From contig JBKHBQ010000155.1 of the NCBI GenBank assembly GCA_046542305.1, positions 1-9,419 of the forward strand: DNA of 9,419 nucleotides, in the 5' to 3' direction. The position numbers were made by a program, and so were the translations under genes. The notes under the pieces are model-generated. The model searched no databases. It worked only from the letters and a program-made list of their open reading frames with translations, and was not told where the DNA came from. This document shows positions 1 through 8,049 of this stretch, in pieces; positions within the stretch are counted from its first letter, which is position 1, and every line of letters starts with the position of its first letter. Source of the stretch: JBKHBQ01 sp046542305. Lineage in GTDB: Bacteria; Bacteroidota; Bacteroidia; Bacteroidales; 4484-276.

Positions 1-1
1 C

Positions 2-70
2 AGTTCTGGCTATTATCCTGATATCAAGAGGCTGAGTGAGGCAGCCTTTCAGACCAACATCAGGAATTAA
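2..70 (+). CDS. C-terminal end of an unidentified protein (partial)
   Basis: The frame starting at base 2 is open to a TAA at 68-70 and gives 22 residues, beginning SSGYYPDIKRLSEAAF and ending TNIRN. The other two forward frames close early, at 19-21 and 33-35. Codon use is compatible with the neighbouring genes, so this is probably the tail of a gene starting before the window. The fragment is too short to assign a family. It is followed by 97 non-coding bases with the kinase promoter, so it belongs to a separate upstream transcription unit. Confidence 0.55.
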   Translation, partial: SSGYYPDIKRLSEAAFQTNIRN

Positions 71-96
71 ACATTTTTTTCACATTTCTCCTGCAG

Positions 97-130
97 TTGA
101 TTCTATGATATGATATAAAAATTATCTTTG
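97..130 (+). promoter_or_regulatory. Bacteroidota-type promoter of the histidine kinase gene
   Basis: TATCTTTG at 123-130 matches the TAnnTTTG -7 element recognised by the primary sigma factor of Bacteroidota. A TTG at 97-99 is a candidate -33 element, but the 23-base gap is slightly longer than the usual 19-21. Transcription would start near 135-138, downstream of the ATG at 132. That supports the ATG at 168 as the true start. The -7 match is seen directly; promoter activity is inferred. Confidence 0.6.
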
Positions 131-167
131 TATGATATTAGTAGAGCTACCAAGTGAGGCGAGCAGG

Positions 168-2603
168 ATGAAACAAATCAAAACCACCGCAATAAGCCTT
201 TTACTCATCTTATCCGTCGTTTTGCTTTTTGGCCAATCGGCTGAAGAAGTACGATCGCTGGAAAAAAAGCTGCAAAATACCTCCGGGAAAGAGCGAATGT
301 TGATCCTGCAAAAACTCGCCAGCGTCTACAGCGATTCATTGTCATCAATTGCCATCGGCTACAATACCCAATATCTTAAGCTTGCCGAATTGTACAGCTC
401 TGTTTCTGATCAGGCCAAGGCTTATAGCCTGTTTGGAAGTATTTACCAGTTTCAGTTGGATTATCAGAATGCCTTGCTTGCAAATCTTAAAGCACTCAGG
501 CTCTTTAAAAGCCTGGGCGATTCCATGAATACTTACATCCTGTGCTATCAATCCGCCAACAGTTACCTTTTCCTTCATCAGTTCGACAGTGCGATGTATT
601 ATGTGGATCAGTCAGTGGATTACTATATACGGAATGGCATCAGGGATAAATTAATCAATGCAGAAATTCTGCAGGGAAAGATTCTTACCATGAGCTATCA
701 GAATGATAAGGCTGTTTCCAAATTCCTGTCCATTCTTCGAGAGATAGAAGGGAGCAATGATTATCACATGATTACCTGGATTCAGTATTGGCTGGGGCAG
801 GCTGAAATGAATGCCGGCAACTTTCCGGCCGCTATCGGCTACCTTAAGTCATCAATCGAAAACTACAGGAAGATAAATAACTATCCCGGTTACCTGGGAA
901 GTATGTTGCTGCTGGGGAAGATTTATCAGATTATCGGCAACAATGCCCGGGCCTATGAAATCTTTTTCGAATCCTACAAATATCGCGAACATGTAAAGGG
1001 GGATCTGGGGAAGCAGCATTTTCTTACCCAGTACCTTTTAAATATGGGGAATATTTTTATGGATACGGATAACTACCGGGAGGCGCTTATCCGCTTCGAT
1101 TCAGCCGAGGTGATTGCCAGAAGGTTTGGTTTTGAAAACCAAATCGCAGAAGCCGGTATTGCCAAAGGTCGCATGTGGTTCAGGGAAAAAAAGTACCAGC
1201 AGGCCCGCCAATCCTATGAAGAAGCTTACGCCATATTTCAGGAGAATGAAAATCCCTATAACATCGCGCGCACGCTCAATAACCTGGCAGGCACTTATCA
1301 GTACAGCGGGCAATTACAAAAAGCACTCGACATTTATCAACAGGCATTGCAGATCAACAAAAGCATCGGCAATAAATTCGGGGAGGCGCAGAATTACCAT
1401 AATATGGCTACGTGCTATTTACAAATGGCAAAATTTAAAGCGGCTAAAGATGCCCTGGATGCAGGTATTGAACAGGCGAAGTTTTCAGGTGTTAAAAACC
1501 TTGTATTGAAATATTACAGAAACTATATCGACTGCTGCGACAAATCGGGTGACCATGCTGATGCCCACGGCTTTTTTAATGATTACCTGCTCCTTTCCAC
1601 CCGGCAGCAGGAAGAATCTGCAAGAAATATGACCCGCCTGCTGCTGAGTATGCACGAGAACGAATTGCAGGCCGCTACCACGCTGCTCAACCAAAAACTG
1701 GCCATCGAAGAACTCAACAACGAACGAAACAGTTTATACCTTAAGCAGATCATCGGGTTTGGAGGTTTTATCCTCACCATTCTCGTTCTGATCACCTACC
1801 TTTATATCAACAAATACCGGACGGCGCGCAAACTTGAAATGCAGGTGGCCGACAGAACTCGTACGTTGCAGGAAAACGAACAGAAGCTCATCGAGATCAA
1901 CCGGACCAGGGACAGGTTCTACTCCATCATCGCCCATGACCTGAAAAGCCCCTTCAATTCGCTGATCGGCTTTTCGAACCTTTTGCACGATGAATATCCG
2001 GATTTTTCCGATAAGGAGCGGTTGAATTTTATTGAAATCATAAGAAATTCCTCCGAAGAGATTTATGTGCTGCTCGAAAATCTTCTCGACTGGACACGCA
2101 ACAGCTCCCATCAGCTCCAGGTCAAGCAGATCAGGATCGATCTGTCGAGGGTAACCCGGCAGATTCTGTTGCTTCAGGAAAAGAATGCAGAAATGAAAAA
2201 TATCTCGGTGATCAACAATGTTCCTAAAAATACTTTTGCCATTGCCGATGAAAACATGATCCGCACTGTGATCAGAAACCTGCTTTCGAATGCGATCAAA
2301 TTTACGGAAAAAGACGGGCGGATTGTCCTGGATGCACGGCAATACGATTCGGTAGTGGAGTATTCGGTGCAGGACAACGGCATCGGCATATCTGCCGAAA
2401 ACCTCACAAAGCTTTTTTCTGCCGATTCGAATTACAAGAAAAAGGGGACTGCCAACGAACGTGGAACCGGTCTTGGCCTGTTGCTTTGCAGAGATTTTAT
2501 TTCCAAAATCGGAGGAGATCTCAGGGTAAGCAGCGAACCCGGCAAAGGGAGCACGTTTTCGTTTACCCTTCCCATAAAGAAAACCAGTGATGAACAAGCT
2601 TAA
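168..2603 (+). CDS. Orphan sensor histidine kinase with periplasmic TPR array
   Basis: This is a membrane sensor kinase of 811 residues that would autophosphorylate on histidine and pass the phosphate to a response regulator. I chose the ATG at 168 because it opens directly with a signal peptide (MKQIKTTAISLLLILSVVLL); the ATG at 132 adds 12 unlikely residues and lies at or before the predicted transcript start. Roughly residues 60-480 form a tandem TPR array of about nine or ten repeats, probably periplasmic. A membrane helix follows at about 527-547, then a coiled coil. The HisKA domain carries phospho-acceptor H590 in an IIAHDLKSPFNSL box. The ATPase domain has the N-box (N708), G1 box DNGIG (D736) and G2 box GTGLGL (766-771). 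All catalytic motifs look intact. There is no receiver domain and no response regulator gene nearby, so the partner lies elsewhere. The ligand is unknown. The 3' end overlaps the HAD gene. Confidence 0.93.
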   Translation: MKQIKTTAISLLLILSVVLLFGQSAEEVRSLEKKLQNTSGKERMLILQKLASVYSDSLSSIAIGYNTQYLKLAELYSSVSDQAKAYSLFGSIYQFQLDYQNALLANLKALRLFKSLGDSMNTYILCYQSANSYLFLHQFDSAMYYVDQSVDYYIRNGIRDKLINAEILQGKILTMSYQNDKAVSKFLSILREIEGSNDYHMITWIQYWLGQAEMNAGNFPAAIGYLKSSIENYRKINNYPGYLGSMLLLGKIYQIIGNNARAYEIFFESYKYREHVKGDLGKQHFLTQYLLNMGNIFMDTDNYREALIRFDSAEVIARRFGFENQIAEAGIAKGRMWFREKKYQQARQSYEEAYAIFQENENPYNIARTLNNLAGTYQYSGQLQKALDIYQQALQINKSIGNKFGEAQNYHNMATCYLQMAKFKAAKDALDAGIEQAKFSGVKNLVLKYYRNYIDCCDKSGDHADAHGFFNDYLLLSTRQQEESARNMTRLLLSMHENELQAATTLLNQKLAIEELNNERNSLYLKQIIGFGGFILTILVLITYLYINKYRTARKLEMQVADRTRTLQENEQKLIEINRTRDRFYSIIAHDLKSPFNSLIGFSNLLHDEYPDFSDKERLNFIEIIRNSSEEIYVLLENLLDWTRNSSHQLQVKQIRIDLSRVTRQILLLQEKNAEMKNISVINNVPKNTFAIADENMIRTVIRNLLSNAIKFTEKDGRIVLDARQYDSVVEYSVQDNGIGISAENLTKLFSADSNYKKKGTANERGTGLGLLLCRDFISKIGGDLRVSSEPGKGSTFSFTLPIKKTSDEQA

Positions 2604-3240
2604 CCTCATATTTGACCTCGACGGTGTGATTGCAAATACCGGCGATCAACACCAGGATGCCTGGTTTAAATTTTGCGAAAAGCACCGCCTGCATATTACC
2701 GAAAAAATGTTTCGCGATAAGCTGTTTGGGAGAACCAGCCATGAAATCATGGAAATCCTCTTTGGACGCGGGATCGGCGAAAACGAAAGCTATCAGCTTA
2801 CCGAAGAAAAAGAAAAGCTGTACCGCGATCTGGCCAAGGGACAATTAAAGCCATTGCCCGGCCTGCCAGGATTCCTCGAAAAGGTAAATGCACACCACAT
2901 TCCTGTGTGCGTAGCCAGTTCGGCGCCCCACGAAAATGTGGTGTTTACACTGCGCGAAACGAAGGTCCGACAATATTTCGGACACATCATTGCAGCCGAA
3001 GACATCAGGAACAGCAAGCCACATCCCGAAATTTTCCTCAAAGCAGCCGAAGCCCTGGCGGCCCCTCCTTCGAACTGCATCGTGTTCGAGGATTCCTATG
3101 CGGGCGTGGAAGCCGGACTCAGGGCAAAAATGAAAGTGGTGGCCGTGGCAAGCACCCATCACGAACATGAGCTTAAGCATGCTCACCTCACCATTTCTGA
3201 TTTCCTGCGTCTGGAAGTAAATCACCTGATGAAACTTTAA
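2590..3240 (+). CDS. HAD-family hydrolase, beta-phosphoglucomutase-like subfamily
   Basis: This is a cytoplasmic HAD-superfamily phosphatase or phosphomutase of 216 residues, the usual length for the subfamily. All four HAD motifs are visible: nucleophile D9 and acid/base D11 in FDLDGVIANT, S110 in VASSAP, K143 in NSKPHP, and E167/D168 in VFEDSYAG. A small helical cap (about residues 15-85) follows motif I. H21 matches the conserved cap-proximal histidine of beta-phosphoglucomutase. By hand alignment, the phosphate-binding arginine (R49 in the Lactococcus enzyme) falls on S50, which favours a sugar-phosphate phosphatase over a true mutase; this is inference. I prefer the ATG at 2590; an in-frame GTG lies one codon upstream at 2587. 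The gene overlaps the kinase gene by 14 bases in another frame, suggesting translational coupling. The substrate cannot be named from sequence. Confidence 0.88.
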   Translation: MNKLNLIFDLDGVIANTGDQHQDAWFKFCEKHRLHITEKMFRDKLFGRTSHEIMEILFGRGIGENESYQLTEEKEKLYRDLAKGQLKPLPGLPGFLEKVNAHHIPVCVASSAPHENVVFTLRETKVRQYFGHIIAAEDIRNSKPHPEIFLKAAEALAAPPSNCIVFEDSYAGVEAGLRAKMKVVAVASTHHEHELKHAHLTISDFLRLEVNHLMKL

Positions 3241-3296
3241 ATCCGTTCCCGGGGGAAAATTATCACTGCACCCAATCCGGTTTCCGTCAGTAAGCC

Positions 3297-3304
3297 TATC
3301 TTTG
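3297..3304 (+). promoter_or_regulatory. Bacteroidota-type -7 element before the glycoside hydrolase gene
   Basis: TATCTTTG lies 36 bases before the ATG at 3341, in the 100-base gap after the HAD gene, and is identical to the element before the kinase. No clear TTG is seen at the expected -33 position. A transcript starting near 3311 would carry a leader of about 30 bases. This marks the hydrolase and lipoprotein genes as a transcription unit separable from the kinase-HAD pair. Confidence 0.55.
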
Positions 3305-3340
3305 CGATAACACAACATATTTTTCCGAAGATTTGGCTTT

Positions 3341-6300
3341 ATGAGAAACATTACCATCGCATTTTTGCTGATCCTTCTGGGATCAGGTCTGCAGGGCCAG
3401 CAATTGAACGTGGCACTTTCCACCGCCGGTGAGCCCTGGAAAGGCAACCGCGAATACCGTGCTGCCTGGGCATTTCTTGAACAACAGGAAAACATCGCTG
3501 CCGGTTTTATCGATTTTAAAAACCTTGAAAAAAAACGGAAGCTGAAAAACTATGATGTAGTTTGGATCCATATTGCCGATACCGTAATCAGCCCCGACGA
3601 ACCGATCACCTTTCAGGCTCTGGACAACCTGAAGGATTATGTGAAAAACGGTGGCGGCCTGCTTCTGACAGGTGAGGCCGTGTTGCTGCTCAACAGCATG
3701 GACATCGAACCCAATAAACCATCGGTAGTTTACAAGGATGCCGAAGATTCGGGCTATGGCCGGATGCTGGGGTTTCACAGCCTGCGGTCGCATCCCGTTT
3801 TTGCAGGACTCAACGGCGGCGCGTATGTGCTAAAACCCAGCCGGGATCTGCGTGTGCGAAATATCGGATATTACGGGGAGAAAGTTCCGGAAAACGGCAA
3901 GGTGGTGGCCACCGACTGGGATTATATCTTCCTGCGTGAAAACATCAAGCTTGTTACGGAATATCAGTTGGGTGCCGGAAAAATTATCGCTGTTGGCGCC
4001 TACATGTATTTTAGTTATCCTGATAAGGAGCATGCCGGGGAAGACGGGATTTACAATGTCAACCGTCTCCATCTGGAAAAATTTACAAACAACTGCCTTT
4101 GGTATGTTGGCGGAAGGGATTTCGGGGTGGAAGCACATTACTGGAATTACGGACCGCCGGAAGTTGCTGCGTTCAATTCAGCGGAAATCAGTTATTTCCC
4201 GATGATGCGGGCGCAGAAATCTGCCCAACCATGGGACATCGAAATTCATCCGCAGCAGCTTACCCGGCGCTATGCCACCGATAATTTCTGGGATGTGGCA
4301 GGTGAACGGCTGCTGATTATGGGCAGCGAAAAGGGCGGCATCGACGAAATATGGGCACATCCTTTCATGGCTTTCAGGGATTACGAGGTGGGCATAAAGT
4401 TTTCGTACAACGACAGCATATACTGGCTGAATCGTGAACGGCCCATGATTACGGTTGACCCAACGCATTTTAAACGGCAGTATGAATTCAGCCGTGCATT
4501 TCTTACTGAAATCATCACCGTTTCTCCTGACCAGCCAAATGCCGTGATACATTATGAATACCGGGGCGTGTATCCTGCGGGACTATACATCCGTTTCAAA
4601 TCCAATCAGCGGATGATGTGGCCCTATTCGGCCGGTGTTCTGGGCGGGATGAAATTTGATTTCAATCAAAAACTGAATGCCTATATACTTGCCGATCCAT
4701 CCGGGGATTTCGTAAGCGTGATCGGCTTTAACAAGGAATTGCAGCCGCTTTATTTTGCGGGTTCGCCGCTGCTGCCGTCAATCAGCAGCGAGCAGTATCC
4801 CATCGGGCACTATGCATCCATCAACAATGCCGACACCATTTGGAGTGCAACCCCTGCTCAGGGAATTCTCGTAAGTGGGATGGCGCATTTTAAGCTGGAA
4901 ATGAATGATAACCTGGATGTGGTGATCGCTGCCGGTAACGAAGGTTCCGAAAAAGCCATTGCAGCTTATCAGCAGGGGCTTAGCGATCCTGAACGGATTT
5001 ACCGTGATGCCTTGAATTATCAGTCGCAACTCAAAGAAAAACTTATGCGTATCACCACCCCCGACAGTGTTTTTAATCTTGCCTGCGATTGGGCCGTGAC
5101 CGGCAGCGATCGTTTTTTTGTGCATACGCCGGGCCTGGGCAAGTCACTCACGGCAGGTTATGCCACTACTGCTTCTGGGTGGGACGGCGAACACAAGATC
5201 AGCGGCAGGCCCGGCTACGCCTGGTATTTCGGCCGCGATGCCGAATGGAGCGGCATGGCCCTGTTGCACTACGGCGATTTTGAAAAGGTAAAATCCATTC
5301 TCGAAATCCTTCAGGATTTTCAGGATCTGAACGGAAAGATCTTTCATGAGCTCAGTACCTCAGGCTTTGTTCATTTTGACGCTTCTGATGCAACTCCGCT
5401 GTATGTGGTTCTGGCCGGTCGTTACCTGAAGCATTCCGGCGACCTGGATTTCATCAGCCAGAGCTGGCCCCACATTGAAGCAGCCATGGATTTTATGTAC
5501 TCCACCGATACCGACTTTGACGGCCTGATCGAAAACACAAATGTTGGTCATGGCTGGGTGGAAGGCGGTGGCCTGTTTGGATCGCATACTTCACTGTATC
5601 TGGCATCGTGCTGGGCTGCGGCACTGGATAATGCAGCCTATCTGGCCAATGCGACCGGAAAAACATCACTTGCAGCGGATTATATCCGCAACCGCGATCA
5701 GGTGATTAAAATAATTAACACCAAATACTGGAATGAGGAGGAAGCGTTTTATTACCACGGATTCAGAAAAGACGGCAGCTTTATCACCGAAAAAACCATC
5801 ATGCCGGCCATTCCAATCCTGTTCGGGCAAATTATTGATGATCGTGCCAAAGCAGTAGCCAGTGAATTTTCCACAAACGAATTCTCTTCAGACTGGGGCG
5901 TCAGAATTGTTGGTGAGCGCAGCCCGATGTTTAATCCGAATGGCTATCATACCGGAAGCGTATGGCCATTGTACACCGGCTGGACGGCTCTTGCCGAATA
6001 CCGGGCAGGCAGGCCGGTTCAGGGTTACATGCACATCATGAACAACCTGCTGGTGTACCGCCACTGGGCAATGGGTTTTGTGGAAGAAGTTCTGAACGGC
6101 GAAGTCTACAAGCCCTCGGGCGTATGTCGTCATCAATGCTGGTCGGAAACCATGGCTTTACAGCCGCTGATCGAAGGAATGCTGGGGCTGAACCCCGATG
6201 CGATGGGTAACTCGCTGACCTTCGCACCGGCGCTTCCTGCCGGTTGGGATCACCTGACAATCGACAATATCCGCACCGGCAATCACAGTGTAAATGTTGA

Positions 6301-6796
6301 ATTTTCGCGAAGATACGATACTTACACCTACCGGTTCACCAAAAGCAGCAGTGAACCGCTGAAGATCGATTTTGCGCCGAAACTTCCTGACGGAACGGAG
6401 ATCGTTAGCAAAAAGCAGGACGGGAAACTTCAACGCCCGGGAAGCCGTCCATCTGCAGATTTCAACTTTACTTTACACGATGAGGCAGTGTTAAGTTTTG
6501 AGGTGAAAAACGGGATAGAGGCCATTCCGGTGGTTCCCGAACCCAAACCGGGGTACGAATCCGAAGGTTTCAGAATTCTGGATGCAATGCTGGACAAGCA
6601 TGTTTATACCATCAACCTGCAGGCCCGGACCGGAGCACGCGAAACACTTTCCGTTTATATCAACGATCTGCTTCCTGTGAAAACCGAGGGCGCGGAATTG
6701 ATCAAAAGCGCGGGCAATATTTATACCTTTATCGTGGATTTCCCGGAAGTGGACAGCAAATATGCAAACCAAACCGTGAGGATTTTTGTTGAGTAA
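3341..6796 (+). CDS. Exported multidomain glycoside hydrolase (glycogen-debranching-like (alpha/alpha)6 barrel) with N-terminal amidotransferase-like domain
   Basis: This 1151-residue protein starts with a signal peptide (MRNITIAFLLILLGSGLQG), so it is exported. There is no lipobox. Residues about 21-258 look like a class I glutamine-amidotransferase-like/ThuA-like fold: an NVALST strand, YDVVWIH, GGGLLLTGEA at 104-112 and GAGKIIAVGAYM near 211-222. The usual nucleophile-elbow cysteine is absent (LLLTGEA), so this part is probably binding rather than catalytic. A beta-rich region (about 270-560) precedes an (alpha/alpha)6 catalytic domain (about 570-985). That domain resembles amylo-alpha-1,6-glucosidase/GH63-type enzymes, with WYFGRDAEWSG (D633), GHGWVEGGG (E741, candidate acid), GYHTGSVWPLYTGW, and CRHQCWSETMALQP (E936, candidate base). 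A beta domain of about 100 residues ends the protein. An alpha-glucan or other alpha-glycoside substrate is inferred; exact family and specificity are uncertain. No SusC/SusD pair is nearby. Confidence 0.82.
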   Translation: MRNITIAFLLILLGSGLQGQQLNVALSTAGEPWKGNREYRAAWAFLEQQENIAAGFIDFKNLEKKRKLKNYDVVWIHIADTVISPDEPITFQALDNLKDYVKNGGGLLLTGEAVLLLNSMDIEPNKPSVVYKDAEDSGYGRMLGFHSLRSHPVFAGLNGGAYVLKPSRDLRVRNIGYYGEKVPENGKVVATDWDYIFLRENIKLVTEYQLGAGKIIAVGAYMYFSYPDKEHAGEDGIYNVNRLHLEKFTNNCLWYVGGRDFGVEAHYWNYGPPEVAAFNSAEISYFPMMRAQKSAQPWDIEIHPQQLTRRYATDNFWDVAGERLLIMGSEKGGIDEIWAHPFMAFRDYEVGIKFSYNDSIYWLNRERPMITVDPTHFKRQYEFSRAFLTEIITVSPDQPNAVIHYEYRGVYPAGLYIRFKSNQRMMWPYSAGVLGGMKFDFNQKLNAYILADPSGDFVSVIGFNKELQPLYFAGSPLLPSISSEQYPIGHYASINNADTIWSATPAQGILVSGMAHFKLEMNDNLDVVIAAGNEGSEKAIAAYQQGLSDPERIYRDALNYQSQLKEKLMRITTPDSVFNLACDWAVTGSDRFFVHTPGLGKSLTAGYATTASGWDGEHKISGRPGYAWYFGRDAEWSGMALLHYGDFEKVKSILEILQDFQDLNGKIFHELSTSGFVHFDASDATPLYVVLAGRYLKHSGDLDFISQSWPHIEAAMDFMYSTDTDFDGLIENTNVGHGWVEGGGLFGSHTSLYLASCWAAALDNAAYLANATGKTSLAADYIRNRDQVIKIINTKYWNEEEAFYYHGFRKDGSFITEKTIMPAIPILFGQIIDDRAKAVASEFSTNEFSSDWGVRIVGERSPMFNPNGYHTGSVWPLYTGWTALAEYRAGRPVQGYMHIMNNLLVYRHWAMGFVEEVLNGEVYKPSGVCRHQCWSETMALQPLIEGMLGLNPDAMGNSLTFAPALPAGWDHLTIDNIRTGNHSVNVEFSRRYDTYTYRFTKSSSEPLKIDFAPKLPDGTEIVSKKQDGKLQRPGSRPSADFNFTLHDEAVLSFEVKNGIEAIPVVPEPKPGYESEGFRILDAMLDKHVYTINLQARTGARETLSVYINDLLPVKTEGAELIKSAGNIYTFIVDFPEVDSKYANQTVRIFVE

Positions 6797-6845
6797 AACA
6801 GAGGCACAAAAATTGCTGGGACATGCGCCAAAAAAACGGCAGAAA

Positions 6846-7856
6846 ATGAAAAACCGCGTATTGCTGTTCGTCATCATCCTTTTTCTTGTGTGGGGATGCA
6901 AACCCCACCGCTATTTTTCCATCGATATTTACGAACCCGGTAAGGTGACCATACCTGCCGAATTCGACAGCATCGTACTTACGCACAACATTTTTCCCGC
7001 GGCCGGCAAGGACCGCGGCACACCCTATCGCATCATGGATGAGGTGATCTATGACACCACGTACCACGACACCACCCTGGCAAAAGCCGCCATTTACAAC
7101 CTGGCCGACATGCTGAACCTGGCAGGGAAATACCGGGTGCAGGTTTGGGATTCGCTGCAAAATCCGCTGCCCAAAGATGCCGGGGATTTTACACAACATC
7201 ATGTGAACAGGATCAGAAATTTGTGCCGGGAATACAATGCCGATGCCTGCATTGTGCTTAACCACCTTGAGGAAAAGGTGAATTTCGATATGTTTTACAC
7301 CACCTTTGGCGTGTCGGGAGAACTGATGACGATCGTAAATACGGACTGGCTCTTTATTGATCCGCACCGTTCGGTGCTGCTCGATTCGCATACGATGAAA
7401 GATACGCTGTTTTATTATTCTGACGATCCTTTTCAGGGGGAAGGGTACAGGCAATTCGACCTGAGCAATGAACTGCTTCTGGAAACGGCCATTGAAAGCG
7501 CCGTGAAGTATGGGTCGCGCATCTCTCCGCACCTGGTGGAATCGCCAAGAATGGTTTTCAAGTCGGGAAACCGTGATATCAAGCGCGGTTATAAACAAGC
7601 CACCGAAGGCAACTGGAAAAATGCCGCCGCCTTCTGGCGCGATGCACTTACCGACCCCGATCCGAAAACCAAAGCCCGGGCCAGTTTCAATCTGGCACTT
7701 GCCAGCGAAATGGAAGGAATGCTGGAACCGGCATTGGAATGGGCGCAAAAATCCAATGCGTTCTTTCCCGATAAGGTTAATCAAACGTATGTGGATATTC
7801 TGCGTGAACGCATAAAGCAACAGGAAAAACTAAACCGCCAGGTGGGCACGGAATGA
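6846..7856 (+). CDS. Lipoprotein of unknown function with TPR-like C-terminus (DUF6340-like)
   Basis: This 336-residue protein begins with a lipoprotein signal, MKNRVLLFVIILFLVWGC, with lipidated cysteine at residue 18, so it is anchored in the envelope. The ATG at 6846 is chosen because the signal peptide starts there. The frame can be extended to a TTG at 6786 inside the end of the hydrolase gene, but that adds 20 charged residues before the signal. The N-terminal part (about 25-250) alternates strands and helices, including AEFDSIVLTHN and NADACIVLNHLEE. The C-terminal part (about 255-330) has TPR-like helical pairs with GNWKNAAAFWRDAL and ARASFNLALASEMEG. The overall pattern reminds me of DUF6340, a Bacteroidota family without known function; this is from memory. 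It lies 49 bases after the hydrolase, probably in one transcript. It may assist an envelope complex, but no function can be assigned. Confidence 0.82.
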   Translation: MKNRVLLFVIILFLVWGCKPHRYFSIDIYEPGKVTIPAEFDSIVLTHNIFPAAGKDRGTPYRIMDEVIYDTTYHDTTLAKAAIYNLADMLNLAGKYRVQVWDSLQNPLPKDAGDFTQHHVNRIRNLCREYNADACIVLNHLEEKVNFDMFYTTFGVSGELMTIVNTDWLFIDPHRSVLLDSHTMKDTLFYYSDDPFQGEGYRQFDLSNELLLETAIESAVKYGSRISPHLVESPRMVFKSGNRDIKRGYKQATEGNWKNAAAFWRDALTDPDPKTKARASFNLALASEMEGMLEPALEWAQKSNAFFPDKVNQTYVDILRERIKQQEKLNRQVGTE

Positions 7857-8049
7857 TGCGATTTGCAATCCGCTTTGCCGCGAGTTGAACAATATTCTTA
7901 CAGCATTCCGACCTCCGAAGCTTCCAAACCTATTTATCCTCATTAAAAATAACAATTAAAAAGGCCAAACCATGTGAGATTAGAAATGAATATTTATTTT
8001 TGTTTGATCAAAGAAAATTGAACTTAGGTATTAACGCAAATAACGTATT
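7857..8049. other. Intergenic region before the flavoprotein gene
   Basis: These 193 bases contain no convincing small gene and no clear terminator hairpin. Base composition turns AT-rich from about 7930, as expected for a promoter region. The only recognisable element is the -7 box at 7995-8002. Confidence 0.6.
7995..8002 (+). promoter_or_regulatory. Bacteroidota-type -7 element before the flavoprotein gene
   Basis: TATTTTTG fits TAnnTTTG and lies 47 bases before the ATG at 8050, in an AT-rich stretch. No good TTG is found about 20 bases upstream. It predicts transcription from near 8009 and separate control of the flavoprotein gene. Confidence 0.45.

Noticed and set aside
132..167. ATG at 132 as the kinase start
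   Set aside because: It would put 12 residues before a well-formed signal peptide and lies at or upstream of the predicted transcript start from the box at 123-130.
1734..2609. Antisense open frame of 291 codons opposite the kinase catalytic region
   Set aside because: The + strand there encodes intact HisKA and ATPase motifs. The antisense product has no recognisable features.
3246..3257. Palindromic TTCCCGGGGGAA after the HAD stop codon as a terminator
   Set aside because: The stem is only four base pairs with no following T run, so termination is not supported.
2845..3495. Antisense open frame of 216 codons across the HAD-hydrolase junction
   Set aside because: It crosses a promoter-containing gap and overlaps two well-supported + strand genes; no family features are visible.
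6729..7820. Long antisense open frame of 363 codons opposite the lipoprotein gene
   Set aside because: It lies almost wholly opposite a + strand gene with a clear lipoprotein signal and TPR-like pattern. Its own translation shows no recognisable domain and it starts without a promoter-like box, so it is a shadow of codon bias.
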